The notes under the pieces were generated by a model. It did no database searches. It saw only the letters and a list, made by a program, of their open reading frames with translations, and was not told the origin of the DNA. The position numbers and the translations under genes are program-made. DNA of 64,000 nt from JAEXOD01 sp963667875 (lineage in GTDB: Bacteria; Bacteroidota; Ignavibacteria; Ignavibacteriales; Melioribacteraceae), in NCBI GenBank assembly GCA_963667875.2, contig CAXXGC010000006.1, forward strand, positions 62,001 through 126,000, read 5' to 3'. Below are positions 36,198 through 45,043 of this stretch, one piece after another; positions within the stretch are counted from its first letter, which is position 1, and each line of letters begins with the position of its first letter.

Positions 36198-36283
36198 AGC
36201 ACTTCCTGTCCAACAATTTAGGCGGTAAAATGAACATACTTTTCAAACATGCGCAAAGTATTGCATTTATTACATTGTTTATT
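36198..36283 (-). pseudogene. Decayed 3' end of a C_GCAxxG_C_C gene
   Basis: This stretch aligns without gaps, at about three-quarters identity, to the last ~85 bp of the gene at 37974-38438 (compare CAACAATTT and GCAAAGTATTGCA). In the matching frame it still gives CNKCNTL and IVGQEVL, but a stop codon replaces the conserved Glu and the rest of the gene is absent. It is read as a fragment of an old tandem copy or a rearrangement scar. Confidence 0.72.
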
Positions 36284-36290
36284 TAAAATT

Positions 36291-36322
36291 AAAAAAGCCA
36301 TAAAAAAATAGTTTTTATGGCT
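36291..36322 (-). terminator. Terminator after T9SS gene 36343-37608
   Basis: An 11-bp stem (AGCCATAAAAA / TTTTTATGGCT) around a short loop is followed, on the minus strand, by a U-run. It starts 20 bp beyond the stop. Confidence 0.85.
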
Positions 36323-36342
36323 TAAACTAACAGTTAAAACAA

Positions 36343-37608
36343 TTATTTTGCTAAAATCATTTTTTTGGTTAAAGTATTAACGCCGTTATATTTAACACTG
36401 TAAAAATATATTCCGCTACTTAAATTATTTTTAACCGAACTGCTGTTAAATTCAATACTGTGTTTACCTGCACTTAATTCTTTATTTATTAAGGTAGTTA
36501 TCTCTTTTCCTAAAATATCATATATAATTAGTTCTACATTTCCATTATTTGGAATGCTGAAGTTTATTGTTGTATTAGGATTAAAAGGATTAGGATAATT
36601 TTGATTTAATACAAATTCATTTGCATTAATTGATGCATTTCCATCGTTAATTCCTGAAATTATTAAAGTTTCATAACCATCAACCGGATAAGAAGTGAAG
36701 TGTTTAATTAGTGCTTTATCGGCAGCAACAATTCGGTAATTTAATTTATATTCCCCAGTCAAAACACTCCATTTTGGAATTGCCGCTGAAAAAATATCGT
36801 TTTTATTATAATTCAACAACAATGAATCAATTTGTGTTGAGTCAGTTCCGTTTGAATAATAATAATATATTTTTGCATAATCAATATAAGTATACGATTT
36901 GGTTGTATCAAAGTAGGTATCGTTTGCGGAATATTTATGATTTATCTTAAACCGTAAAAGATTATTATTATTAGTTACCGAAGCATTTAAATAACTTATT
37001 ACCGGTTTAGCTGAATCGACATAAACGGTACCGTCTGCTAATATACACCCAATTAAAGTGGATAGAATTCCTACAGCTGCTGTACCTCCACCTGCATTCC
37101 CGAATTCATAAGTGGATATCATTCCTATGTTGTTCATAAAAAATGATTTATCCCACATGCGGCTATCAAAATAATTATATCTGCCTAAACAATATTCATG
37201 TCTGTCAAAAAACGAACATGTGTCGGTTATCATATGTCTCCAATCAAAACTCCAGCCAACCGGCTTTGAAAAATCCCAATATAAAGCATTATGTGTTGCA
37301 GTTGGATTTGTAGTATACCACAAATATCTTACTATTTTAGTTTCAGGATTATAATTTGCGGGACCAATTGGCGAATCAAAGTAAAACAAATCACCTTCAT
37401 AAGTGGATGTGTCTGTAATTTCAGCTGATTTTAATTCATAAGTTGTTTTAATTTCAGCAGGCCACAAGGTTTGACTTGTAGTTTTAATTCTATACTGCCA
37501 TTTATTTCCAATTGCTAACGGAAAATAACAAGTATCTTCTTTTGTACTTTGAGCATAACTATTAATTGCAGAAATTATAATAAAACAGAGTATTATAATT
37601 TTTTTCAT
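36343..37608 (-). CDS. Secreted protein of unknown function with T9SS domain
   Basis: The 421-residue product has a signal peptide (MKKIIILCFIIISAINSYAQ). Its N-terminal domain starts YFPLAIGNKWQYRI, a beta-sandwich entry seen in many secreted proteins of this group. A mid-region Ig-like fold and a type A sorting domain (NYPNPFNPNTTINFS, SGIYFYSVKYN) follow. A strong GGAGGAAG site supports the ATG. No enzymatic motif was identified. It is a single-gene transcript with its own terminator. Confidence 0.8.
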   Translation of the reverse strand: MKKIIILCFIIISAINSYAQSTKEDTCYFPLAIGNKWQYRIKTTSQTLWPAEIKTTYELKSAEITDTSTYEGDLFYFDSPIGPANYNPETKIVRYLWYTTNPTATHNALYWDFSKPVGWSFDWRHMITDTCSFFDRHEYCLGRYNYFDSRMWDKSFFMNNIGMISTYEFGNAGGGTAAVGILSTLIGCILADGTVYVDSAKPVISYLNASVTNNNNLLRFKINHKYSANDTYFDTTKSYTYIDYAKIYYYYSNGTDSTQIDSLLLNYNKNDIFSAAIPKWSVLTGEYKLNYRIVAADKALIKHFTSYPVDGYETLIISGINDGNASINANEFVLNQNYPNPFNPNTTINFSIPNNGNVELIIYDILGKEITTLINKELSAGKHSIEFNSSSVKNNLSSGIYFYSVKYNGVNTLTKKMILAK

Positions 37609-37973
37609 ACTTCCTCCAGAGCTATTATTTATTTTTTTATTAACCTATTAGCACATTAAAACTTATATAAACTGCAGCCACCAAATCAAACTTAATTATG
37701 GATGATTCACTTAAATATTTATTATACTTACTTGTAATATTATTTTTAACAACTTCATATTTATCTTTAATAATAAAATATGCCTATTGTTAATATCTCA
37801 CTCCAGATAATAAAGTGCCGAAGTCAAAAAAAAATCATAATATTCCACACCCTACTTTTTATAAAGTAAATTTAATTAAATATTATATACTTGTCAATAC
37901 CTATAAGAATACCCAATTAAATCTTTTAAAATGTGGACAAATAAATATTTGTAAATATTAAAAAAATAATTTT
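37609..37973. other. AT-rich spacer, nothing recognised
   Basis: No open frame, RNA gene, repeat or clear terminator was seen. It presumably contains the promoter of the T9SS gene on the left. Confidence 0.5.
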
Positions 37974-38438
37974 TTACAGCACTTCCCTTCCAACAATTTC
38001 GGCGGCAATAGTAACATAATTTTTACAAGTGTGCAAAGTATTGCAGCCGGTACATTGGGTAGTGGGTAAACTGTTTTTTATTTGTTCCTGTATTGCCAAT
38101 AATTCACCGCAATTATACGAGGATGTAATTTCTTTAAATTTATTGGCAGCGGACCTTACAATTTCGTAATGTTTGGTTTTTGCTTCTTTATCATTAACAT
38201 CAACAACCGGGTAGCGTAAACCCAAAGTTAAAAACATTCCGGTTACCGCACCGCATACTTCGCGTAAACGTCCCATTCCCCCGCCAAACGAAGTTGCCAA
38301 TTTTGCGGCAAGTTCCGGTTCCACACCGTAAATATCGGAATAAGCCATAAATACGGACTGTGAACAATTATACCCCGCATCAAAATATTTAACAGCCATA
38401 TCAATTCTTTTTTGTAACTCAGCATTATTATTATTCAT
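37974..38438 (-). CDS. C_GCAxxG_C_C family redox-type protein
   Basis: The 154-residue cytoplasmic protein has the family pattern AGYNCSQSVFMAY, FGGGMGRLREVCGAVTGM (the CGAxxG core), a Cys in YNCGELL and the C-terminal pair CTGCNTLHTC. Proteins of this family are widespread in anaerobes, often beside redox or metal genes. The five conserved cysteines suggest metal or Fe-S binding. Molecular function is not established. Its 3' end is duplicated as a decayed fragment 1.7 kb away. It lies next to the 90-bp satellite region. Confidence 0.88.
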   Translation of the reverse strand: MNNNNAELQKRIDMAVKYFDAGYNCSQSVFMAYSDIYGVEPELAAKLATSFGGGMGRLREVCGAVTGMFLTLGLRYPVVDVNDKEAKTKHYEIVRSAANKFKEITSSYNCGELLAIQEQIKNSLPTTQCTGCNTLHTCKNYVTIAAEIVGREVL

Positions 38439-38490
38439 ATCATCGCTCGTTATTTATAAATAAATTTAACGCGTAAAAATACAAAATAAT

Positions 38491-39710
38491 TTATAATTGT
38501 GTTAACTATGATTTATGTGATTTTTATGATTGATATGATTTTTATTATTTAGATCATTGAACACAGATGCCACAGAGAAGGAATTATAAATTATGAATTA
38601 TGAATGATGAATTGCCTCCGGTTATTATATGATCCATAAAAAACATTAGAACACAGATGCCACAGAGAAGGAATTATAAATTATGAATTATGAATGATGA
38701 ATTGCCTCCGGTTATTATATGATCCATAAAAAACATTAGAACACAGATGCCACAGAGAAGGAATTATAAATTATGAATTATGAATGATGAATTGCCTCCG
38801 GTTATTATATGATCCATAAAAAACATTAGAACACAGATGCCACAGAGAAGGAATTATAAATTATAAATTATGAATGATGAATTGCCTCCGGTTATTATAT
38901 GATCCATAAAAAACATTAGAACACAGATGCCACAGAGAAGGAATTATAAATTATGAATTGTGAATGATGAATTGCCTCCGGTTATTATATCATCCAAAAA
39001 AAACATTAGAACACAGATGCCACAGAGAAGGAATTATAAATTATGAATGATGAATTGCCTCCGGTTATTATATGATCCATAAAAAACATTAGAACACAGA
39101 TGCCACAGAGAAGGAATTATAAATTATAAATTATGAATTGTGAATGATGAATTGCCTCCGGTTATTATATCATCCAAAAAAAACATTAGAACACAGATGC
39201 CACAGAGAAGGAATTATAAATTATGAATGATGAATTGCCTCCGGTTATTATATGATCCATAAAAAACATTAGAACACAGATGCCACAGAGAAGGAATTAT
39301 AAATTATGAATTATGAATGATGAATTGCCTCCGGTTATTATATCATCCATAAAAAACATTAGAACACAGATGCCACAGAGAAGGAATTATAAATTATGAA
39401 TTATGAATGATGAATGATGAATTGCCTCCGGTTATTATATGATCCATAAAAAACATTAGAACACAGATACCACAGAGAAGGAATTATAAATTATGAATTA
39501 TGAATTATCTCCGGTTATTATATGATCCATAAAAAACATTAGAACACAGATACCACAGATTAAGCAGATAACCACAGATAATATAAACCAAAATCAGCGT
39601 AAATCCGTTAAATCTGCGTTATCAGCGTTCTATAATTTATAATTGTCTGAACTATGATTTATGTGATTTTTATGATTGACATGATTTTTATTTCCCGGTA
39701 TTCAATGATT
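38491..39710. repeat. 90-bp satellite (11 units) within a dispersed repeat
   Basis: Units starting ACACAGATGCCACAGAGAAG begin at 38561, 38651, 38741, 38831, 38921, 39011, 39094, 39191, 39274, 39364 and 39461, then a partial one at 39544. Unit lengths are 90, with three of 83 and two of 97, so changes come in steps of 7, matching a heptad run (TGAATTA/TGAATGA) in each unit. The ends carry the dispersed core AATCAGCGTAAATC and the ATTTATGTGATTTTTATGAT tail. No spacers, so not a CRISPR. Confidence 0.9.
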
Positions 39711-39813
39711 TTATTGTTTTAATAAAATATATCATCATTTTATCATCTATTAACGGGGCCCACCTGACGGCGGATGGATGATCATTATTTTTTGTAATCC
39801 GTAATAATAAATT

Positions 39814-40755
39814 TTAATACATAAAATAAATAAACAATAAACTTATAACAGCAATAAAAAACCAAAGTATAACACCCAAAACAAGAGGTTTAATACCAAC
39901 CGTTTTAAGTGTAGCCCGCGAAAGTCCAGCCCCAATAAAAAAAAGCGTCAATGTTAAACTCTGTCTGGCAGCAGATACAATTCCGTGTGTTATAACTTTA
40001 TAAATTGGTACATAAGTATTTATTACCATTGCCAACACAAAAAGAAAAATAAACCATGGAATTACAATTTTATCCCCTTTTGACTTAAAATAATACGATG
40101 TAAATAAAGAAAGCGGAATTATCCATAATGCACGGGTTAATTTAACTGTAGTAGCAACTTTTAATGCTTCTTCGCCAAAAGCAGCACCTGCCCCAACAAC
40201 CGAACTTGTATCGTGGATAGCAATTGCGGCCCACAATCCAAATTGATGTTGTGAAAGGTTAAATAAATGACCTAATACGGGAAAAATAAATAATCCCACA
40301 GCGTTTAATACAAAAATAGTACCTAACGATACCGACATATCACTTTCGTTAGCTTTAGCAACAGGACCAACCGCGGCAATAGCACTTCCTCCGCAAATAG
40401 CAGTACCGGAAGCTATTAAATAGGATGGGGTTTTTAACATGCCTAAACGTTTGCCAATATAAATTCCGGCAAACATAACACTAACCACCGAAAATATTGT
40501 AAATAACATACCATCGGAACCCGCTTTAACCGAATCCATTAAATTCATTCCAAATCCTAACCCCACTACAGAAACCTGGAGTAAATATTTAGATGTTTTT
40601 TTGTTAAATTTTGGAAATGGTGAACCCAAAGCCAATGCAAAGACTAATCCTAAAAACAAAGCAATAGGAGCAGTAACAAAAGGTGTTAAACATATTAATG
40701 CCAAAATGATATATATAATTTCAACAGAATGCTTTGAAGATAAAAGTTTTTTCAT
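39814..40755 (-). CDS. YeiH-family putative sulfur-oxyanion exporter
   Basis: The 313-residue membrane protein (UPF0324/YeiH) has about nine to ten hydrophobic segments. It carries the family motifs IASGTAICGGSAIAAVGPV and AIAIHDTSSVVGAGAAFG. Family members have been proposed to export sulfite, sulfate or other small anions, often beside LysR/sulfur genes. Here it is divergent from, and 975 bp away from, the MarR-led sulfur-redox operon. Both sides of the gene carry repeat blocks in the same orientation, so the segment could be lost or duplicated by recombination. Confidence 0.86.
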   Translation of the reverse strand: MKKLLSSKHSVEIIYIILALICLTPFVTAPIALFLGLVFALALGSPFPKFNKKTSKYLLQVSVVGLGFGMNLMDSVKAGSDGMLFTIFSVVSVMFAGIYIGKRLGMLKTPSYLIASGTAICGGSAIAAVGPVAKANESDMSVSLGTIFVLNAVGLFIFPVLGHLFNLSQHQFGLWAAIAIHDTSSVVGAGAAFGEEALKVATTVKLTRALWIIPLSLFTSYYFKSKGDKIVIPWFIFLFVLAMVINTYVPIYKVITHGIVSAARQSLTLTLFFIGAGLSRATLKTVGIKPLVLGVILWFFIAVISLLFIYFMY

Positions 40756-41748
40756 ATTAAGTAAGTTTAGGTGGATACATTTAAAAGTTAGTAATTCAAA
40801 AATAAATAAAAAAGGGGCTAATTGAAATGCTATTTATTCAGGTCTGAACCATAAATATTAATTAATTAATCATAATATAAACCAAAATCAGCGTAAATCG
40901 GTTAAATCCGCGTTATCAGCATTCTATAATTTATAATTGTCTGAACTATGATTTATGTGATTTTTATGATTGACATGATTTTTATTATTTAGATCATTGA
41001 ACACAGATGCCACAGAGAAGGAATTATAAATTATAAATTATGAATTATGAATTGCCTCCGGATAATATATGATCCATAAAAAACATTAGACCACAGATGC
41101 CACAGAGAAGGAATTATAAATTATGAATTATGAATGATGAATTGCCTCCGGTTATTATATGATCCATAAAAAACATTAGAACACAGATGCCACAGAGAAG
41201 GAATTATAAATTATGAATTGTGAATGATGAATTGCCTCCGGTTATTATATGATCCATAAAAAACATTAGAACACAGATGCCACAGATTAAGCAGATGACC
41301 ACTGATAACATAAACCAAAATCAGCGTAAATCAGTTAAATCTGCGTTATCAGCGTTCTATAATTTATAATTGTCTGAACTATGATTTATGTGATTTTTAT
41401 GATTGACATGATTTTTAATTTTTAGATCTTTGCGCACAAATACCACAGATTAAGCAGATAACCACAGATAATATAACCAAAATCAGCGCAAATCAGTTAA
41501 ATCTGCGTTATCAGTGTTCTATAATTTATAATTGTCTGAACTATGATTTATGTGATTTTTATGATTAACATGATTTTTATTTTTTAGATCTTTGCGCACA
41601 AATACCACAGATTAAGCAGATGACCACTGATAACATAAACCAAAATCAGCGTAAATCCGTTAAATCTGTGTTATCAGCGTTCAATTATTAAAATATTTTT
41701 AAAAATAAATAATATTTTATTTTCCTCTCTTGATATTCGTGTCTTGTT
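40756..41748. repeat. Second repeat block: dispersed repeat, 3-unit satellite, bare tandem units
   Basis: This region contains no gene. The dispersed core runs from 40880. Satellite units begin at 41001, 41091 and 41181 (exactly 90 bp each), ending at 41271. Two units of the bare ~162-bp dispersed repeat follow (AGATCTTTGCGCACAAATAC at 41424 and 41586). Orientation is the same as in the block at 38.5-39.7 kb. Confidence 0.85.
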
Positions 41749-41775
41749 ATATTATTTTAGGGGGTAAAATAATAT
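41749..41775 (+). promoter_or_regulatory. Perfect inverted repeat before the MarR gene, candidate operator
   Basis: Two 11-bp arms (ATATTATTTTA and TAAAATAATAT) are exact inverted repeats around GGGGG. The right arm ends 8 bp before the proposed MarR start. The size and symmetry suit a dimeric MarR protein, so autoregulation is likely. Confidence 0.6.
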
Positions 41776-41783
41776 TTAGGTAT

Positions 41784-42239
41784 ATGGAAGAAAAACAAAA
41801 CAAAGTAGAAGTTATATCACAGCTGGTTTGTTGTTTAACACGCACATGCAGCATTAAAGAAGATTATTTCGCTTCTTCATTTAATTTATCGCCCACGGAA
41901 GTTAGAATGTTACGTTTATTCAGTTTCTCCCCTTCTTATACAATAAAAGAACTAAAAGAAAAAATGAAATTAACTCCGGGACGTATAACACATATCATAA
42001 GTTCCTTAGAAAATAAGAAGTTAATTAACAGAGTGCCCGACATTAATGATAAAAGAAACATTACAGTTTCCTTATTACCAAAAGCGGCACCTTTAATTGA
42101 AAATTTATTATCAAGTTATAACCGTCTCCATTTTGAAATATTAAAAAGTCTAAAAGAAGAAGATTTAGATAAGATAACCGAATCTTTAAATTCAATAGTT
42201 TCGGTTTTTAATAATTGGGTAGAACAAAAAGAATTTTAG
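41784..42239 (+). CDS. MarR-family transcriptional regulator
   Basis: The 151-residue protein has the winged-helix MarR core. Helix-turn-helix segments are LSPTEVRMLRLFSFS and YTIKELKEKMKLTPGRITHI, followed by LENKKLINRVPDINDKRNITV, the wing with the Asp-Lys-Arg signature. The ATG at 41784 is used because an earlier ATG (41730) would place the perfect palindrome inside the coding region. It is 37 bp before the octahaem cytochrome on the same strand. Cysteines near the N-terminus (CCLTRTC) could sense sulfur or redox compounds, which is inference. Confidence 0.87.
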   Translation: MEEKQNKVEVISQLVCCLTRTCSIKEDYFASSFNLSPTEVRMLRLFSFSPSYTIKELKEKMKLTPGRITHIISSLENKKLINRVPDINDKRNITVSLLPKAAPLIENLLSSYNRLHFEILKSLKEEDLDKITESLNSIVSVFNNWVEQKEF

Positions 42240-42276
42240 ACCATAAAACAATTTAATTAACAATTAATAGTCAAAT

Positions 42277-43854
42277 ATGAAAAAAATAATATTAGCTCTA
42301 TCGGTACTTGGATTAATATTTATTATTGCTTATGGATCGTTTAAGCAAAAGGATATTGAACCGACATTACTAATGAAACTTAAGGAAAAGTATTCGGAAA
42401 AACATACTCCGTCTGTTGACCATTCAAAGTTTGCTTCTTTGCAGCAAAAATTTTCATCACCGCAACAAGTAACTTCATCGTGTATTGTATGCCATAACCA
42501 GCGCGATAAAGAAATTATGAATTCCAACCATTGGAATTGGGAACGTGAAGAATATGTACAAGGACGCGGAATAGTTTATCTTGGCAAAAAAAATGCTATT
42601 AACAATTTTTGTATAGGCACCCAAGGTAACGAAGGCAGCTGCGCAAAATGTCATATCGGATATGGTTTGGATCATACAGGTAAAAGTTATACCGATTCAA
42701 CTAATGTTGATTGTTTGGTCTGTCACGATAATACCGAAACATACACAAAAGCAAACGAAAAAGCGGGCGCACCGGTTGACACATTGAATTTTAACAATAT
42801 TGCCCAGCACGTTGGCAGACCTAAAAGAAGCAACTGTGGTGTTTGTCACTTTTTAGGCGGAGGCGGTAATAACGTTAAACATGGCGATTTGGAAACCGCA
42901 ATGTTTACAACAACAAAAGATATTGATGTTCACATGGGAGCGGACGGAGCAAATTTTGACTGCGTTGATTGTCATTTAACTGAAAAACATAATATTTCCG
43001 GTAAAATGTATTCCCTATCTTCAATGAATAGAAACAGGAACAATTGCGAGCAGTGCCATACAGATATGCCTCACAAAGATGATATATTAAACGAACATAC
43101 AATTAAAGTGGCCTGCCAAAGCTGCCATATTCCTGTTTACGCAAAAGTAAACGCCACTAAAATGGCGTGGGATTGGTCAACAGCCGGCAAGTTAAAAAAT
43201 GGTCAGCCTTATGTTGAAGAAGACAGTATGGGAAATCATGTTTACATGTCTATTAAAGGATCATTTAAATGGGCTAAAAATGTTAAACCCAGTTATGTGT
43301 GGTTTAATGGTACAGCTTCACATTACCTTGAAGGTGATAAGGTTAGTGACACAACAAAAGAATTGGTATTAAATCAGCTTAACGGTTCATATGCCGATGA
43401 AGATTCTAAAATTATTCCGGTCAAAATTCACGAAGCAAATCAGCCTTTTGATCCTGTTAATAGAATATTAATTCAACCAAAACTTTATGCAGATAAACAG
43501 GGCGAAGGAGCTTTTTGGAAAGATTTTAATTGGCTTCAAGCAGCAAAAGTTGGAATGAAAGATGCCGGACTCCCTTTCAGTGGTCAAATAACTTTTATTA
43601 AAACTAAAATGTATTGGCCTGTTAACCACATGGTATCGGTAAAAGAAAACACAGTAGGATGTATTGAATGTCATGCGCGTGAAAACGGACGGCTTGCGGG
43701 ATTGACCGATTTTTATATGCCGGGACGAGACTATTCCCCTGTTGTTGAAACTTTTGGAAAATTATTGTTATTATTAACTTTGCTGGGGGTAATTACGCAT
43801 GGTATTATAAGAATAATTGCATTAAAAAATTTAAAGAAACGAGGTAATAAATGA
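42277..43854 (+). CDS. Octahaem tetrathionate-reductase-type cytochrome c
   Basis: The 525-residue protein has an N-terminal signal/anchor. Eight CxxCH haem sites follow, in order: CIVCH, CAKCH, CLVCH, CGVCH, CVDCH, CEQCH, CQSCH and CIECH. A C-terminal TM segment (VVETFGKLLLLLTLLGV) is also present. Length, haem count and the GRGIVYLGKKNAINNFCIG region match the octahaem tetrathionate reductase (OTR) family, whose Shewanella member reduces tetrathionate, nitrite and hydroxylamine in vitro. The physiological substrate of the family is unsettled. It is the second gene of the operon and overlaps the next by 4 bp. Confidence 0.93.
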   Translation: MKKIILALSVLGLIFIIAYGSFKQKDIEPTLLMKLKEKYSEKHTPSVDHSKFASLQQKFSSPQQVTSSCIVCHNQRDKEIMNSNHWNWEREEYVQGRGIVYLGKKNAINNFCIGTQGNEGSCAKCHIGYGLDHTGKSYTDSTNVDCLVCHDNTETYTKANEKAGAPVDTLNFNNIAQHVGRPKRSNCGVCHFLGGGGNNVKHGDLETAMFTTTKDIDVHMGADGANFDCVDCHLTEKHNISGKMYSLSSMNRNRNNCEQCHTDMPHKDDILNEHTIKVACQSCHIPVYAKVNATKMAWDWSTAGKLKNGQPYVEEDSMGNHVYMSIKGSFKWAKNVKPSYVWFNGTASHYLEGDKVSDTTKELVLNQLNGSYADEDSKIIPVKIHEANQPFDPVNRILIQPKLYADKQGEGAFWKDFNWLQAAKVGMKDAGLPFSGQITFIKTKMYWPVNHMVSVKENTVGCIECHARENGRLAGLTDFYMPGRDYSPVVETFGKLLLLLTLLGVITHGIIRIIALKNLKKRGNK

Positions 43855-44513
43855 TTACTAAAAAAGTTTATGTTTATAAAGCATTTGAACGTTTTTGGCA
43901 TTGGATGCAGGCAGTATTAATATTCTTTTTGGCTTTTACCGGTTTTGAAATACACGGCTCTTATTCATTTTTTGGATTTCAAAATGCAGTTATTTACCAC
44001 AATATAGCTGCTTATATGCTAATAATTTTAATTGTTTTTGCAATTTTTTGGCATTTTACAACCGGCGAATGGAAACAATATTTACCAACCACTCAAAATA
44101 TTAAAGCACAGCTTAATTATTATATTTTTGGCATCTTTAAAAACGCTCCGCATCCTACTAAAAAAAGCGTATTAAGTAAATTAAATCCACTTCAAAAACT
44201 TACTTATTTTGGATTAAAGATACTTGTTATTCCCGTTATTGTTACTTCAGGTATTTTCTATATGCTTTACAGATACCCACAAAAATATGGAATTGAAGCT
44301 TTAAACATTCAGTCTTTACAAATTATTGCAATAATTCACACTATAGGAGCTTTTTTATTACTGGCTTTTATAATTACACATTTGTATCTAATAACTACCG
44401 GTGAAACACCAACTTCTAACTTAAAGGCAATGCTTACAGGATTTGAAGAATTGGAAGATGAACACGAACGTTCAAAAAAAGAACCGGAAAATAAAATTAA
44501 AGGGAGGAAATAA
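43851..44513 (+). CDS. Cytochrome b561-like membrane haem protein
   Basis: The 220-residue protein has four hydrophobic helices with well-placed histidines. RFWHWMQAVLIFFLAFTGFEIHG opens helix one, IYHNIAAYM and IFWHFTTGEWKQY lie near helix two, and IIHTIGAFLLLAFIITHLYL near the end. This is the pattern of di-haem cytochrome b subunits of the Ni-Fe hydrogenase/formate dehydrogenase/thiosulfate reductase type. It should exchange electrons between quinol and the octahaem cytochrome in the periplasm. The ATGA overlap with that gene and the TAATG overlap with the next indicate tight co-translation. Confidence 0.9.
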   Translation: MITKKVYVYKAFERFWHWMQAVLIFFLAFTGFEIHGSYSFFGFQNAVIYHNIAAYMLIILIVFAIFWHFTTGEWKQYLPTTQNIKAQLNYYIFGIFKNAPHPTKKSVLSKLNPLQKLTYFGLKILVIPVIVTSGIFYMLYRYPQKYGIEALNIQSLQIIAIIHTIGAFLLLAFIITHLYLITTGETPTSNLKAMLTGFEELEDEHERSKKEPENKIKGRK

Positions 44514-45028
44514 TGGAACCTAAAAAATATATGAATCCTTATTTGGCAGGTTTATTATTGGGGCTGCTTTTAACCGCTACAATATATATTACAGGAAGAG
44601 GTTTAGGAGCCAGCGGTGCCATGAAAAGTGTAACGGTTGCGGCAGTAGAAACAGTTGCTCCATCTCATACAGCAAATACAAAATTTTATACGGAATATTC
44701 GGAAGGCCACAGTGGAAGTCCATTAATGAATTGGCTTGTATTTGAAGTTGTTGGTGTTGTAATTGGAGCATTTTTATCCGGTTTAATAGCAAATCGTTTG
44801 GATTTTAAATTAGAACGTGGTCCCCACTCTACCACAAAAATCCGTATTGCAGGTGCTTTAATTGGCGGTGCATTATGGGGGTTTGGTTCTCAGCTTGGAA
44901 GGGGCTGCACAAGCGGTGCGGCGTTAAGTGGTATGGCTGTTCTATCAACAGGCGGCATACTTACAATGCTTGCTATTTTTATGGGTGCGTATGCTTTTGC
45001 ATACTTTTTTAGAAAACTTTGGCTTTAA
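44513..45028 (+). CDS. YeeE/YedE-family transporter, half-size
   Basis: The 171-residue membrane protein has the family core GALWGFGSQLGRGCTSGAAL and about four hydrophobic segments. The Gly-Cys in GRGCTSG corresponds to the conserved cysteine that passes thiosulfate in TsuA (YeeE). It probably pairs with the next, longer YeeE protein. The start overlaps the preceding stop by one base. Import of thiosulfate or another sulfur compound is inferred from family and operon; the substrate is unproven. Confidence 0.88.
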   Translation: MEPKKYMNPYLAGLLLGLLLTATIYITGRGLGASGAMKSVTVAAVETVAPSHTANTKFYTEYSEGHSGSPLMNWLVFEVVGVVIGAFLSGLIANRLDFKLERGPHSTTKIRIAGALIGGALWGFGSQLGRGCTSGAALSGMAVLSTGGILTMLAIFMGAYAFAYFFRKLWL

Positions 45029-45043
45029 ACAGGAGAATTAACT

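Larger units (their letters stand above)
35954..36342. other. Gene-free spacer with pseudogene fragment and terminator
   Basis: The spacer holds a decayed copy of a gene 3' end (36198-36283) and the terminator of the T9SS gene to the right. No other feature was recognised. It should contain the hsdM promoter. Confidence 0.6.

Noticed and set aside
38561..39543. CRISPR array
   Set aside because: The repeats are contiguous 83-97 bp units without unique spacers, and no cas gene is present.
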